Positions 24,433 through 33,781 of a stretch of 64,000 bases of DNA are shown piece after piece. Under the pieces are notes generated by a model. The model was not told the origin of the DNA. It saw nothing but the letters and a program-made list of their open reading frames with translations, and searched no databases. The position numbers and the translations under genes are program-made. Origin of the DNA: Abditibacteriota bacterium (GTDB taxonomy: Bacteria; Armatimonadota; UBA5829); the NCBI GenBank assembly GCA_017445025.1, contig JAFSVJ010000051.1, positions 1 to 64,000 on the forward strand. Reading direction: 5' to 3'. Each line of letters begins with the position of its first letter. Position 1 is the first letter of the stretch.

Positions 24433-27387
24433 ATGAAAAAGATATTTTTCTTTTTTATGTTGATTTTACTCAGCAATTATCTTTATTCATCCGGTTGTTC
24501 CCCTAATCCTGCAATAGAGTTTAATGCGACTTATTCTACCTTTGTATCAAGAGGTGGTAATGTAATATTTATGTGTTCCGCTTATGACAAAGACACATAC
24601 ACCGACAATAATAATAACTCAAATGAAATATATGATTCCTACATAGGTTATAATAATTCCGGTTTTTCTTTTTGGACTTTAAACGATGGTTTAACATTGA
24701 CAGATATGTCTTATTGGAAAGCAGACGGAACATACGAAACAGCAATTACCGGACAAGTATTGAATAATGTAGGTGATTATACTGCCACATTAAATATTTC
24801 AGATTTAGGAGCTATATCACCCGGGGAGACCGGTTCAAAGGATGATACGGATGTAAATGTAAATGTGGATGTGACTGTTGTTGATATAGAAGTGACCTGC
24901 TCTGCTCCTACCACAATTATTAACAATGAAACAGTTTATTTATTGCCTATGAATGATGATGACGATAATGAAAATCAGATAATAGATAATACAGAAACGG
25001 AAAATACAGATGAAGATGATTTAATACCCCTTACTTTTACCATAACCCCCAATAACACAAGAGTTCAAGATTATTGTCATGCTAAAATATATGGCACAGG
25101 TGTTAAAGTTTTTGCAAACAGTGACAGAAGTAATGAATATACATTAACAAATAATGCTTTCGATAATATAGGAATTTTAGATTTTAATTCAACAAATACA
25201 TATACTTTTTATATAGAACCGCAATATACAAGCATTGCCACGTTAAACATACGATTTTTCAGTGACTATCCTATTCCCATTCCCGCACCCACCCCAACTT
25301 ATTTTTCACCACTTAATTTAAATGTAGTAAAAACAGTTAAAATATTGGGCAACAGAATAAATTTAAACTCCGGCATTGCCGATAATATTGAAAACTCTAC
25401 CCCGGGAAAAGTTATACCAAAATACGATTATTTAAACCAAGGAGTAAATAGTTTTTCCTTAAATGTAAACGGTATCAATAATTACAGATCCGATTGGTCA
25501 TCTGTATTACATATTCCCATAAATAACAATGAATGTGATAATGTAGAATTATATTCAAATTATTTATTAAGTAATTTAATATATAATAATACAGAATTTT
25601 CAAGCAATAATACACCAAGTAATATATATGTGAAAGGTGTAAAGCCGGGCCAAGCCACAATAAAAGGATTTTTAAAAGAAAACTCCGGTTCTATTATACA
25701 TAGAGACGAAATCTTATATTCGGTTTGCCAAGTGGATATAAGCCATAATCCGGATCCTTTAAACGGAAATGATTCAGATTTCCCCGATCAAGATATGCCG
25801 GAGTTAAGATATATACAATCCGATACGGTATATCCAATATCTTTAAAGCTTCTTTATGATGAGGATAATACAGATTTAGACAATGATTATTATTTGGAGT
25901 TTGTAGGTAATTATTATATAAGTGTTTATACAGATGTTAATGCAACAAATTCATTGGTATTAGATAATTCCTATAAAAAGACTTGGATTATAGGTCAAGA
26001 TGAAATGCCGGAGATATTATACATAAAATGTAGTCCCATGGCATTTAATGAAATAACATTATCTCTAAATTTAAAGAAAGTTTCTGCTCCTAACACAGTT
26101 ATAGCTAAAGATGAAATTAAATTTAAATTATTGGTAAATAATTATGTATATTCGTTAGAACAAGGTTTTGGAAACACAACGGTTCTTTGGCAAGATTGGG
26201 TAAACGAGATAAAAACCGACAGTCTTCACACTTACAGACAATGTAATACAATTTATGACAGTAGTTGGTTAAATGCAGATAATCCGCCGGATGGTATAGC
26301 TTATGAACCATACCCGGTTTATGATTCATTTAAGCATAATTATTTATTCTTTTTTCAAAACGAAGGAACAATTAGTAAAGATACCCCTTATGAAAAGAAT
26401 CGTCCTTTTTTAGTTCCTAAAGATAAAAAACTCAAAATTATTGAAGGTGATTTTTTTGTTAACAATAATAATCTCAGTAGTGCAACCATAAGTGCAACTA
26501 CCAATTCAACTTATAGTTTTTCTGACATTAATGCTACCGGCGTTCAAAACGGACCACACAGCGTATTAACTATCAATAATGCTGAATCTTCAAACACATA
26601 TAACAGTGTTCGTTACAGAAAATTATATATAGACTGGAAATATAATTCTATTGACATAGGCAGAACATATCATGATTTATATGTGACTTTAAGAGAACCA
26701 TTAAAGGAAACAAATGAATCAACAATAACAGCTTATGATGTCTATTATACTAATAATCCAAATGATAAAAGACTATATGAAACTTGCGTATGGATTGGTT
26801 GCGTTGCGGCAAAAGGTAAATTAACTGAAACAGATGTTTTTAATTCTATTTGGAACAAATTTCAAACAATGAATGTTACTTCAAAAGACGGAGAACAATT
26901 AGGATATTATGTAGCAGGTGAAAATACATTAGGAGTTTTTACAACTTATAATTTATTACGTGTTAAGGACGGACGCTGTGGCTCTTGGGCAAGGTTTTTT
27001 CAAAATGTTTTAGCATGTCAAGGAGTATCTGTTGATTTATATAGTTTTCAATTAAAAAATAATTTTTATGACTATGGTAATGAAAATATAGGTTATTTTA
27101 GAATTGAAGGAAATACAACTTATCAAGTTCAATTAATCCAAAAATTTACTCAATTTCAAAAAAACGGAAAACCAGATAAAATACCTTTTATAGATCATGT
27201 AATCAATAAATACAAAATCAATAATGAATATTATTATTATGATGTGACCGGTAAATATAATTATGGAGATTATTCATTAGAACATTATGTTGAGAATAAT
27301 CTAAAAGTTAGATATACTGATGTTTCTAATCCGGATAACTACTATGAAGAATCTTTAAATACTAACGATATAACATTAAATAATTAA
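24433..27387 (+). CDS. Secreted protein with C-terminal transglutaminase-like domain
   Basis: The 984-residue protein has a signal peptide (MKKIFFFFMLILLSNYLYSS), about 700 residues of Asn- and Asp-rich beta-type sequence with Ig-like stretches, and a C-terminal domain with Cys849 (KDGRCGSWARFFQNVLACQG), His922 (FIDHVINKY) and Asp937 (YYYYDVTGK). The order and spacing fit the transglutaminase/protease-like (TGc) fold. Such domains cross-link, cleave or deamidate proteins or peptidoglycan peptides outside the cell. Acidic clusters such as DDDDNENQ may bind calcium. I do not recognise the rest. It forms an operon with the next gene, 11 bases downstream. Confidence 0.65.
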   Translation: MKKIFFFFMLILLSNYLYSSGCSPNPAIEFNATYSTFVSRGGNVIFMCSAYDKDTYTDNNNNSNEIYDSYIGYNNSGFSFWTLNDGLTLTDMSYWKADGTYETAITGQVLNNVGDYTATLNISDLGAISPGETGSKDDTDVNVNVDVTVVDIEVTCSAPTTIINNETVYLLPMNDDDDNENQIIDNTETENTDEDDLIPLTFTITPNNTRVQDYCHAKIYGTGVKVFANSDRSNEYTLTNNAFDNIGILDFNSTNTYTFYIEPQYTSIATLNIRFFSDYPIPIPAPTPTYFSPLNLNVVKTVKILGNRINLNSGIADNIENSTPGKVIPKYDYLNQGVNSFSLNVNGINNYRSDWSSVLHIPINNNECDNVELYSNYLLSNLIYNNTEFSSNNTPSNIYVKGVKPGQATIKGFLKENSGSIIHRDEILYSVCQVDISHNPDPLNGNDSDFPDQDMPELRYIQSDTVYPISLKLLYDEDNTDLDNDYYLEFVGNYYISVYTDVNATNSLVLDNSYKKTWIIGQDEMPEILYIKCSPMAFNEITLSLNLKKVSAPNTVIAKDEIKFKLLVNNYVYSLEQGFGNTTVLWQDWVNEIKTDSLHTYRQCNTIYDSSWLNADNPPDGIAYEPYPVYDSFKHNYLFFFQNEGTISKDTPYEKNRPFLVPKDKKLKIIEGDFFVNNNNLSSATISATTNSTYSFSDINATGVQNGPHSVLTINNAESSNTYNSVRYRKLYIDWKYNSIDIGRTYHDLYVTLREPLKETNESTITAYDVYYTNNPNDKRLYETCVWIGCVAAKGKLTETDVFNSIWNKFQTMNVTSKDGEQLGYYVAGENTLGVFTTYNLLRVKDGRCGSWARFFQNVLACQGVSVDLYSFQLKNNFYDYGNENIGYFRIEGNTTYQVQLIQKFTQFQKNGKPDKIPFIDHVINKYKINNEYYYYDVTGKYNYGDYSLEHYVENNLKVRYTDVSNPDNYYEESLNTNDITLNN

Positions 27388-27398
27388 GGAGAAATGTA

Positions 27399-28253
27399 AT
27401 GAAAAACTTATTTTTATTAATAATACTTATATTATTATCAAATTTAATGAGCTTTGCCATAGATATGAAGGATGCAACTTCAACTCATGATTATAAAGAT
27501 AAACAATTTACTATAGTGAATAAGTGTCCTTCCTTTTTTAAATCTACCGTAGATTATTATGATTATTCAGATAAATCTATAAATAGTTTTATAAAAACCC
27601 TTGATATAATTTCTGAAAGTAGCCTAAATGAATATAAAGTTATAAATTATTCGATTAATAATTTGTTACTTGATATTAAACCCTATGTAAAATATGCAAT
27701 TAAAATTGATAATCCTTTGGAATATAATATTACTATTGTTAAAAATGAAGATATTATATGGGATATGTTTTATAAAAAAACAAATAAACATTTTGGTGTT
27801 TTAGATATAGTTTCTACAAACAACGGTTGTATATTACTATATACTGACAGCCAATCTTTGTTTATAAATTATATAACAAAAATTTATGAGAAAAGAATAT
27901 GTATAGAATATAGATTACCGTATGATTTATCATTTATTGGCATAAGTTCAGGAATAAAAAGAGATTATAACCTTAAATTAGCGAATATTATATCTTCAAA
28001 TATTATTAGGTGTGAGTTTAATGATGGTAGAGTTGAATATTGGTTAATAAGAGACAGATCAAGGAAAATTCCATCAAAATCTTTATTTGGTGATGTTAGT
28101 CCTATATTAAATCAATTAATATGGTCTAATTATATTGGAAAAGGAAGCGGAAACGAACCTGTTGTTCCACCGGAATTAATATTTAAACAAGATACAGAAC
28201 CAACAATAGAGCAGTTAAAAGAAAAGTTTCCGGATGACACCTTTTTTCGGTGA
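27399..28253 (+). CDS. Secreted protein of unknown function
   Basis: The 284-residue product starts with a signal peptide (MKNLFLLIILILLSNLMSFA). I do not recognise the family. The composition is rich in Ile, Asn, Lys and Tyr with many beta-strand patterns. The last part contains EPVVPPELIFKQDTEPTIEQ. AAGGAG follows the stop codon of the transglutaminase-like gene, so the two are co-transcribed and probably work together at the cell surface. The C-terminus may be cut short by a frame break at the T6 run near 28243 (see finding). Confidence 0.65.
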   Translation: MKNLFLLIILILLSNLMSFAIDMKDATSTHDYKDKQFTIVNKCPSFFKSTVDYYDYSDKSINSFIKTLDIISESSLNEYKVINYSINNLLLDIKPYVKYAIKIDNPLEYNITIVKNEDIIWDMFYKKTNKHFGVLDIVSTNNGCILLYTDSQSLFINYITKIYEKRICIEYRLPYDLSFIGISSGIKRDYNLKLANIISSNIIRCEFNDGRVEYWLIRDRSRKIPSKSLFGDVSPILNQLIWSNYIGKGSGNEPVVPPELIFKQDTEPTIEQLKEKFPDDTFFR

Positions 28254-28446
28254 TGAGGTAGGAGATGGGGATAAAAAGATAAAAGCAAGTTCTAACAGCC
28301 CTATCTTCGAAGGAGTTAACGGTATATCTAATTCAACACAAGCACAGAACCTTAACTCTCATAATAACTTTTTTGTTCAAATCTTTAATAAATGCAAATC
28401 TTTTATTGCAAATTTTATACATCCAAGGGTTCCCGATAAGTCATAA
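28254..28446 (+). other. Possible out-of-frame C-terminal continuation
   Basis: After TGA 28251-28253, the +1 frame stays open to TAA 28444-28446 (GDEVGDGDKKIKASSNSP... to the start of a repeat unit). Removing one T from the T6 run would join it to the preceding gene. Its final residues derive from a palindromic repeat at about 28418-28450. It could instead be untranslated trailer. Confidence 0.3.
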
Positions 28447-28466
28447 GACTTTTTGGAAATGGATTT

Positions 28467-28489
28467 AAGCAGGGTCCTTCCCTGCTTTT
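28467..28489 (+). terminator. Intrinsic terminator before the leucine operon
   Basis: AAGCAGGG-TCCTT-CCCTGCTT with a following T stretch. It ends the secreted-protein operon. Confidence 0.8.
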
Positions 28490-28517
28490 AATTTATATAG
28501 TCTGTTTTAATAATAAG

Positions 28518-28547
28518 TTGATAAAAACCCTTAAAATATGGTATAAT
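28518..28547 (+). promoter_or_regulatory. Promoter of the leuACD operon
   Basis: TTGATA (28518-28523) and TATAAT (28542-28547) are 18 bases apart; TGG precedes the -10. The transcript would have a 5' leader of roughly 65 bases. Confidence 0.8.
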
Positions 28548-28581
28548 ATATTGGTGTATATTCACTATTGTTTCTTTTCGT

Positions 28582-28606
28582 TTGCAAGTATGACATTGAC
28601 TTGCAA
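28582..28606 (+). promoter_or_regulatory. Leader hairpin in front of leuA
   Basis: TTGCAAGT (28582-28589) and ACTTGCAA (28599-28606) form a perfect 8-bp stem with a 9-base loop. It ends four bases before the GGAGG Shine-Dalgarno (28611-28615). It may control translation or mRNA stability, or be an operator. No leucine-rich leader peptide or T-box is evident. Confidence 0.5.
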
Positions 28607-28620
28607 CAAAGGAGGTAAAA

Positions 28621-30144
28621 ATGTCAAAACGTATCTATATTTTTGATACAACTTTGCGTGATGGAGAGCAATCTCCCGGTGCAAGTATGAATTTAGAAGA
28701 AAAAATCCGTGTAGCTCGTCAATTAGAGAAACTTGGCGTAGATATTATTGAAGCCGGTTTTCCTATATCCAGTGTAGGTGATTTTGAATCAGTTAAAACT
28801 ATTGCTCAATCTGTAAATAATGTTCGTATAGCCGGATTGTGTCGAACTAACTTTGAAGATATTGACAGAGCTTGGGAAGCTGTTAAATATGCTAAAAACA
28901 ACGCTATCCATACTTTTATTGCCACCAGTGATTTACACCTTGAAAAGAAACTAAAGAAAACTCGTGAAGAAGTTTACGATATGGCTGTTGCCGCTGTTAA
29001 GAGAGCCAAATCTTATACAGATTGGGTAGAGTTTTCTTGCGAGGATGCTTCTCGTAGTGATATGGATTATATGTGCTCTGTTGTAGAGGCTGTGATTGAT
29101 GCAGGTGCCACTGTTGTCAATTTGCCTGATACTGTGGGATATGCAGAACCCTTTGAATTTTATGAGTTTATAAAAACCGTAATTAATAAGGTCCCCAATA
29201 GTGATAAAGCTATTTTCTCCACTCACTGTCATAATGACCTTGGTCTTGGTGTTGCAAATTCTCTTGCAGCCATTAAAGCCGGTGCCACACAGGTTGAATG
29301 CACAATTAACGGAATAGGGGAGAGAGCCGGAAACGCTTCACTTGAAGAAATAGTTATGGCTCTTAGAACTAAGCCTAAGGCTTTTGACGGAGCTTATACC
29401 AATGTTAATACAAAAGAAATTTATCCATCCAGCCGTCTTGTGTCAAAGGTGACAGGCTTGGCAGTTCAAGTTAATAAAGCTATAGTAGGTCAAAATGCTT
29501 TTGCCCATGAAGCCGGTATTCATCAACACGGTGTTCTTGCGGATAAGAGAACTTATGAAATTATGGATGCCGAATCTGTAGGAATTCCCGAAAACAAGCT
29601 TATTTTGGGTAAACACAGCGGAAAGCACGCACTTCGTGATAAATTAATATCCATGGGCTTTGAGCTCACTGATACGGAACTTCAAGCAGTATTTATTAAG
29701 TTTAAAGAACTTGCGGATAAGAAGAAAATTGTATATGATGAAGACCTTGAAACCATTGTAAATGAAGGTAATTCTTCATATTATGACAAATATACTCTTG
29801 ATCATATCAGTTTATCCACGAGCAGTGATGGATATCCTACCGCTACCATAAAGTTGACTACAACAACTTCTGAAATTCTTGACAGTGGTATAGGTATTGG
29901 ATCCCTTGATGCTGTATTTAAAACAATAAATAAAATGACTCCTGAAGACTTTACTTTGGAAGATTTTAATATTAAATCAGTTACCGGTGGAACGGATTCC
30001 CTAGGTATGGTTCGTGTAAAGATAGCTGATGAAAAGGGTAATATTTTTACGGGTGTTTCAAGTGAACTTGATATTGTTATGGCTTCCGCAAAGGCATATT
30101 TGAAAGCCATTAACAAATTAGCATATGCTAAGAGTAAAAATTAG
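28621..30144 (+). CDS. leuA: 2-isopropylmalate synthase
   Basis: The 507-residue enzyme condenses acetyl-CoA with 2-oxoisovalerate, the first step of leucine synthesis. The N-terminal TIM barrel starts YIFDTTLRDGEQSPGASM; metal and substrate motifs include HCHNDLGLGVANSLAA and the loop INGIGERAGNASLEE. FAHEAGIHQHGVLADKRTYE and ILGKHSGKHALRDKL mark the linker. The C-terminal 120 residues form the regulatory LeuA dimer domain (leucine feedback), ending in GVSSELDIVMASAKAYLKAIN. Its length is normal. GGAGG precedes the ATG. It heads the operon leuA-leuC-leuD. Related synthases such as citramalate synthase are possible, but the leuCD context supports this call. Confidence 0.93.
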   Translation: MSKRIYIFDTTLRDGEQSPGASMNLEEKIRVARQLEKLGVDIIEAGFPISSVGDFESVKTIAQSVNNVRIAGLCRTNFEDIDRAWEAVKYAKNNAIHTFIATSDLHLEKKLKKTREEVYDMAVAAVKRAKSYTDWVEFSCEDASRSDMDYMCSVVEAVIDAGATVVNLPDTVGYAEPFEFYEFIKTVINKVPNSDKAIFSTHCHNDLGLGVANSLAAIKAGATQVECTINGIGERAGNASLEEIVMALRTKPKAFDGAYTNVNTKEIYPSSRLVSKVTGLAVQVNKAIVGQNAFAHEAGIHQHGVLADKRTYEIMDAESVGIPENKLILGKHSGKHALRDKLISMGFELTDTELQAVFIKFKELADKKKIVYDEDLETIVNEGNSSYYDKYTLDHISLSTSSDGYPTATIKLTTTTSEILDSGIGIGSLDAVFKTINKMTPEDFTLEDFNIKSVTGGTDSLGMVRVKIADEKGNIFTGVSSELDIVMASAKAYLKAINKLAYAKSKN

Positions 30145-30175
30145 ATTTATAGTGTTAATTTGAAGGTAAAAAACT

Positions 30176-31435
30176 ATGGGAATGACAATAACTGAGAAAA
30201 TCCTTGCAAAGCATGCTGGAGTAGATTTTGTAGAGCCCGGTGAGATCGTCAAGGCAAATCTTGACCTTGTTCTCGGTAACGATATAACCGCTCCTATTGC
30301 CATTAAGGTTTTTGAGGAAACTGGTGCGAGTGATGTGTTTGATAAAGACAGAATAGCTATTGTGCCGGATCACTCTGTTCCAAATAAAGATATTAAATCT
30401 GCCGAACTGGTAAATATATGCAGAAAATTTGCTAAAAAGTATAATATTACTAATTTCTTTGAACTTTCAAAAATGGGTATAGAACATACTCTTTTGCCTG
30501 ATGAGGGTTTGGTTGGTCCGGGAGATTGTGTTATAGGTGCTGACAGTCATACTTGCACTTATGGTGCTTTGGGAGCCTTTTCCACAGGTGTAGGTTCAAC
30601 AGACCTTGGTTGTGCCATGGCAGTTGGTAATACTTGGTTCAAAATTCCCGAACAGATAAAGTTTGTATATTACGGAAAACTAAACAAATGGGTTTCAGGA
30701 AAAGATTTAATCTTATATACAATAGGAAAAATAGGTGTAGACGGTGCTCTCTATAAGTCTATGGAGTTTACCGGAGAAGTAATAGATGTCCTGGATATGG
30801 CAGGTCGTTTTACCATGTGTAATATGGCAATAGAAGCCGGGGGCAAAAACGGAATAATAGCTCCAGATGAAAAAACTATGGCTTTTGTAAATGGTAGACT
30901 TAAGAGAAGTATGGAAGTTCTTCAAAGCGATAAGGATGCCAAATATTCTCAAGTTGTGGAAATTAACTGTTCGGAACTTGAACCTCAGGTATCTTTCCCT
31001 CACCTTCCGGAAAACACCAAAAATGTCAGTGAAGCAACAGGTATTGAAATTCAGCAAGCTGTCATAGGATCTTGCACTAACGGAAGAATTGAAGACATGA
31101 GAGTTGCTGCCGAGATTTTAAAGGGCAGAAAGGTTAATCCTTCCGTTCGTTGTATAGTTATACCGGGAACTCATGATATTCATCTGCAAATGACAAGAGA
31201 AGGCATAACGGAAATATTGCTTGAAGCCGGAGCTTGTGTTTCCACACCTACATGCGGACCTTGTTTAGGCGGTCATATGGGTGTTTTGGCTAAGGGTGAG
31301 AGAGCTATATCTACCACAAACAGAAACTTTGTGGGAAGAATGGGACATACGGAAAGTGAAGTTTATCTTGCAAGCCCGGCTATAGCCGCAGCCAGTGCGG
31401 TTTTAGGAAGAATCGGTAGTCCGGAGGAATTATAA
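30176..31435 (+). CDS. leuC: 3-isopropylmalate dehydratase large subunit
   Basis: The 419-residue protein is an aconitase-superfamily large subunit. The three Cys ligands for the [4Fe-4S] cluster are in [12 protein letters not shown] and [34 protein letters not shown] and [12 protein letters not shown] are also typical. The length of about 420 is that of the short LeuC/HacA type rather than the 466-residue proteobacterial type. It isomerises 2-isopropylmalate to 3-isopropylmalate together with LeuD. GAAGG precedes the start, and its stop overlaps the leuD start by one base. Confidence 0.93.
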   Translation: MGMTITEKILAKHAGVDFVEPGEIVKANLDLVLGNDITAPIAIKVFEETGASDVFDKDRIAIVPDHSVPNKDIKSAELVNICRKFAKKYNITNFFELSKMGIEHTLLPDEGLVGPGDCVIGADSHTCTYGALGAFSTGVGSTDLGCAMAVGNTWFKIPEQIKFVYYGKLNKWVSGKDLILYTIGKIGVDGALYKSMEFTGEVIDVLDMAGRFTMCNMAIEAGGKNGIIAPDEKTMAFVNGRLKRSMEVLQSDKDAKYSQVVEINCSELEPQVSFPHLPENTKNVSEATGIEIQQAVIGSCTNGRIEDMRVAAEILKGRKVNPSVRCIVIPGTHDIHLQMTREGITEILLEAGACVSTPTCGPCLGGHMGVLAKGERAISTTNRNFVGRMGHTESEVYLASPAIAAASAVLGRIGSPEEL

Positions 31436-31920
31436 TGATAGGTAAAGTTCATAAATTTAAATCAAATGTTGATACGGATGTGATTATTCCTGCCAGATAT
31501 TTAAATACCACAGATCCCAAGGAATTAGCAAGCCATTGTATGGAAGATATTGATGTCGATTTTTCCAAAAATGTGAAACAAGGTGATATTATAGTTGCGG
31601 AAGATAACTTTGGTTGTGGTTCCAGTCGTGAACATGCTCCCATTGCCATAAAGGCATCCGGTGTTTTTTGTGTTATTGCCAATGATTTTGCAAGGATTTT
31701 TTACAGAAACTCCATTAACATTGGGCTTCCTATATTGGAGTGTAAAGAAGCTGTTGCAGGCATAAGCGAAGGCGATGAGCTGGATGTGGATTTAACTACG
31801 GGTGTAATAAAGAACCTAACAACAGGAAAAGAATATAAAGCCAAACCTTTCCCTTCTTATATAATAGAACTGATCAATGATGGCGGCCTTATAAATCACA
31901 TAAAAAAAATGGTTAAGTAA
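31435..31920 (+). CDS. leuD: 3-isopropylmalate dehydratase small subunit
   Basis: The 161-residue swivel-domain subunit has [16 protein letters not shown] at its N-terminus and the substrate loop [14 protein letters not shown], with [19 protein letters not shown] following. It overlaps leuC (TAATG) and has GGAGG eight bases upstream, so translation is probably coupled. leuB (3-isopropylmalate dehydrogenase) does not follow; the pathway must be completed from another locus. Confidence 0.93.
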   Translation: MIGKVHKFKSNVDTDVIIPARYLNTTDPKELASHCMEDIDVDFSKNVKQGDIIVAEDNFGCGSSREHAPIAIKASGVFCVIANDFARIFYRNSINIGLPILECKEAVAGISEGDELDVDLTTGVIKNLTTGKEYKAKPFPSYIIELINDGGLINHIKKMVK

Positions 31921-31971
31921 ATTTTTAGCTGTTATTTTTTATATTTATTAAAAACTGTGGAACTATTTTTA

Positions 31972-32007
31972 TAAAAATGTAGTATTTATATATGTAATAC
32001 ATTTTTA
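31972..32007 (+). terminator. Possible terminator of the leu operon
   Basis: TAAAAATGTA (31972-31981) and TACATTTTTA (31998-32007) can pair over 10 bp around a 16-base loop, about 50 bases after leuD. The stem is AT-rich and the trailing U-tract is part of the stem, so the call is weak. Confidence 0.35.
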
Positions 32008-32052
32008 AATCTCCTTTATTCTTTGTATTTGGTGGTTTATTTACTCCGGCAT

Positions 32053-32409
32053 GGGGATGTTTGGAGTCGACGTGCATGATTTAGTTGTATGATGCGTGTC
32101 GTGGGGCCGTTGGCCACGTAAAAAGCGGCAAAAAAATAACTGGCGAATCTTACGCCTTAGCTGCTTAATTTAAAGCAGAGTCTCCCGATAGCTTTCGCCT
32201 GAAAAGCTTTCGGCAGGCTTAAACCCAAATCAGGCTTTACTTTTAGGTTTTAAACGCTCGGATTTAAAAGGACATTTTAAGAAAACGTTAGGTTAAGGAT
32301 TTTCGTGTTCACAGGAGAGCCTTGGCTAAAGTGAAACTGCGAACTACACATGTAGATTTATGCAGCGGACATGTTCGGAAGGGGGAATCGATGCCCCCCA
32401 TCTCCACCA
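32053..32409 (+). ncRNA. ssrA: Transfer-messenger RNA (tmRNA)
   Basis: The 5' end GGGGATG (32053-32059) pairs with CATCTCC before the encoded ACCA 3' end (32407-32409 is CCA), forming the acceptor stem with one G-T pair. GGAGTCGACG follows the 5' end as expected, and the T-arm GTTCGGAAGGGGGAATCGATGC lies near the 3' end. The tag frame runs from GGC at 32127 to TAA at 32166-32168 and encodes GKKITGESYALAA, ending in the usual ALAA degradation signal. The RNA rescues stalled ribosomes together with SmpB. It is a one-piece tmRNA of 357 bases. Confidence 0.95.
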
Positions 32410-32414
32410 ATTTT

Positions 32415-32439
32415 AGGAAGCCACGGCTTCCTTTTTTTT
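32415..32439 (+). terminator. Terminator of ssrA
   Basis: AGGAAGCC-AC-GGCTTCCT followed by seven Ts, five bases after the CCA end. Confidence 0.9.
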
Positions 32440-32504
32440 ATTAAACTTTTGTGTTATTTTTTCGTATATATAAATGTGTAAAAAGTGTTTAGGGAGGCAA
32501 TAAT

Positions 32505-33779
32505 ATGAGTAAATTTTATGAACAGAGTATGTTAGATTTTGTAGCTTGGGTAGCGAAGAAATATTGTTATGGTGCTTCCGTCTTGCTTCCGGTGGGAAAT
32601 TTCGCTCTTCCGGATGATAAAGTATTTAATATAAGCAAAGGGTATAATCATACAAAAGACCATTGTTATGAGGAAGGAAAAGGCTATTGGCTGGACACTC
32701 AAATTAATTTTTTTACGGCAGATACTGAGGATAAAGCCAAAAAACTTGTATATCCGGTTTTGTCCTTTATTAAATTTTTAAATGATAATAATATTAACAC
32801 ACCTCAAATTACTAATACCAATTATTTTGTAAATAATATGAAAGGAGATGACGAACTAAAATATTATACATATACATTAATTAATCTTTATTTTTCTTAT
32901 TTGAGTATGAAAAAACTGTGCAGTTATGATATCTATTTGAGAAGACATTATACTGCAGGTTATATTAAGGATATGTTTGGTAATCAATGCTCTTTGTGTG
33001 GTGAGAAGTTGCCGGAAATTGATCCTAAAAACGAAAACTATTCTCCCCACCAATCCCAAAGGTCATATTTCCAATTGCATCACATAGTGCCTTTGAGCCA
33101 AAACGGTAAGGATGAAATAGATAATTTTATTTTGCTGTGCCCTAATTGCCACGCAAAGATACATTTGGGTGTGACGCCTTTTTCAAGGGAAATGCTTTTT
33201 GAGATCAGTAAGAAAGTCAGAGAAAAATATGAGCAAGATGAGAATGGTAAGTATCAAGGAAAGTATGAAGAATTTGAAGAAGAGTTAAAGTCTTCGGATA
33301 TACCAGTAATTGAGTTAAACAGTCCCAAGAAAAAAAATGTAAATGATAATTCTAAAGAGGCTATTAAACCTCAAACAGATTCTGCCACAAATGAAAAACC
33401 TGAAGAAAACGTTAAGGAAGAGCAAAAAACAGAAGAACAAATAACCATAAAGACAGAGGAGAAACCGAAGGCTCCCGAAGAAACTAAAACAGAAGAAACG
33501 GAAAAGCAGAAGGAAGTTGAAAAACCTGCTACGACTGTAAAAGAAGTTAATGATGTAGTAAAACCGGCAAACCCTCCCAAAAACAAGAATAAAAAAGAAG
33601 ATCCATGGCCAAAGGCTAAAGAATATGACATATATGAAGGTTATTTGGAAGGCTTTGTAGACGAAAGCCAAAGCGAAAGCGAAGTAGATTATGACGAGGA
33701 CGAGGAAGAAGTCGAAGAAATAGGAAGCGGAAATAAAATTGAATTCTCCGACGATATTTTAAAGAAATTTGGATTATAG
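32505..33779 (+). CDS. HNH endonuclease-like protein with acidic tail
   Basis: The 424-residue protein has an N-terminal alpha-helical region (1-150), an HNH/McrA-type domain (about 160-235) with CSLC (zinc), QLHHIVPLSQNGKDEIDNF and LLCPNCHAKIHLG, and then about 180 residues of low-complexity Lys/Glu/Pro-rich sequence ending in a very acidic Asp/Glu stretch (ESQSESEVDYDEDEEEVEE). HNH domains cut DNA or act as nickases. I infer a DNA-cleaving or mobile-element-linked enzyme; the tail may bind a partner or keep the nuclease in check. GGGAGG lies upstream of the ATG. It stands alone just after ssrA. Confidence 0.72.
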   Translation: MSKFYEQSMLDFVAWVAKKYCYGASVLLPVGNFALPDDKVFNISKGYNHTKDHCYEEGKGYWLDTQINFFTADTEDKAKKLVYPVLSFIKFLNDNNINTPQITNTNYFVNNMKGDDELKYYTYTLINLYFSYLSMKKLCSYDIYLRRHYTAGYIKDMFGNQCSLCGEKLPEIDPKNENYSPHQSQRSYFQLHHIVPLSQNGKDEIDNFILLCPNCHAKIHLGVTPFSREMLFEISKKVREKYEQDENGKYQGKYEEFEEELKSSDIPVIELNSPKKKNVNDNSKEAIKPQTDSATNEKPEENVKEEQKTEEQITIKTEEKPKAPEETKTEETEKQKEVEKPATTVKEVNDVVKPANPPKNKNKKEDPWPKAKEYDIYEGYLEGFVDESQSESEVDYDEDEEEVEEIGSGNKIEFSDDILKKFGL

Positions 33780-33781
33780 AA

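Noticed and set aside
28548-28620. T-box or leucine leader peptide in front of leuA
   Set aside because: The leader is only about 65-70 bases, has no T-box AGGGUGGNACCGCG-like element, and no short frame rich in Leu codons.
33315-33671. Minus-strand frame rich in Phe and Arg
   Set aside because: It is the antisense of the Lys/Glu-rich tail of the HNH protein.
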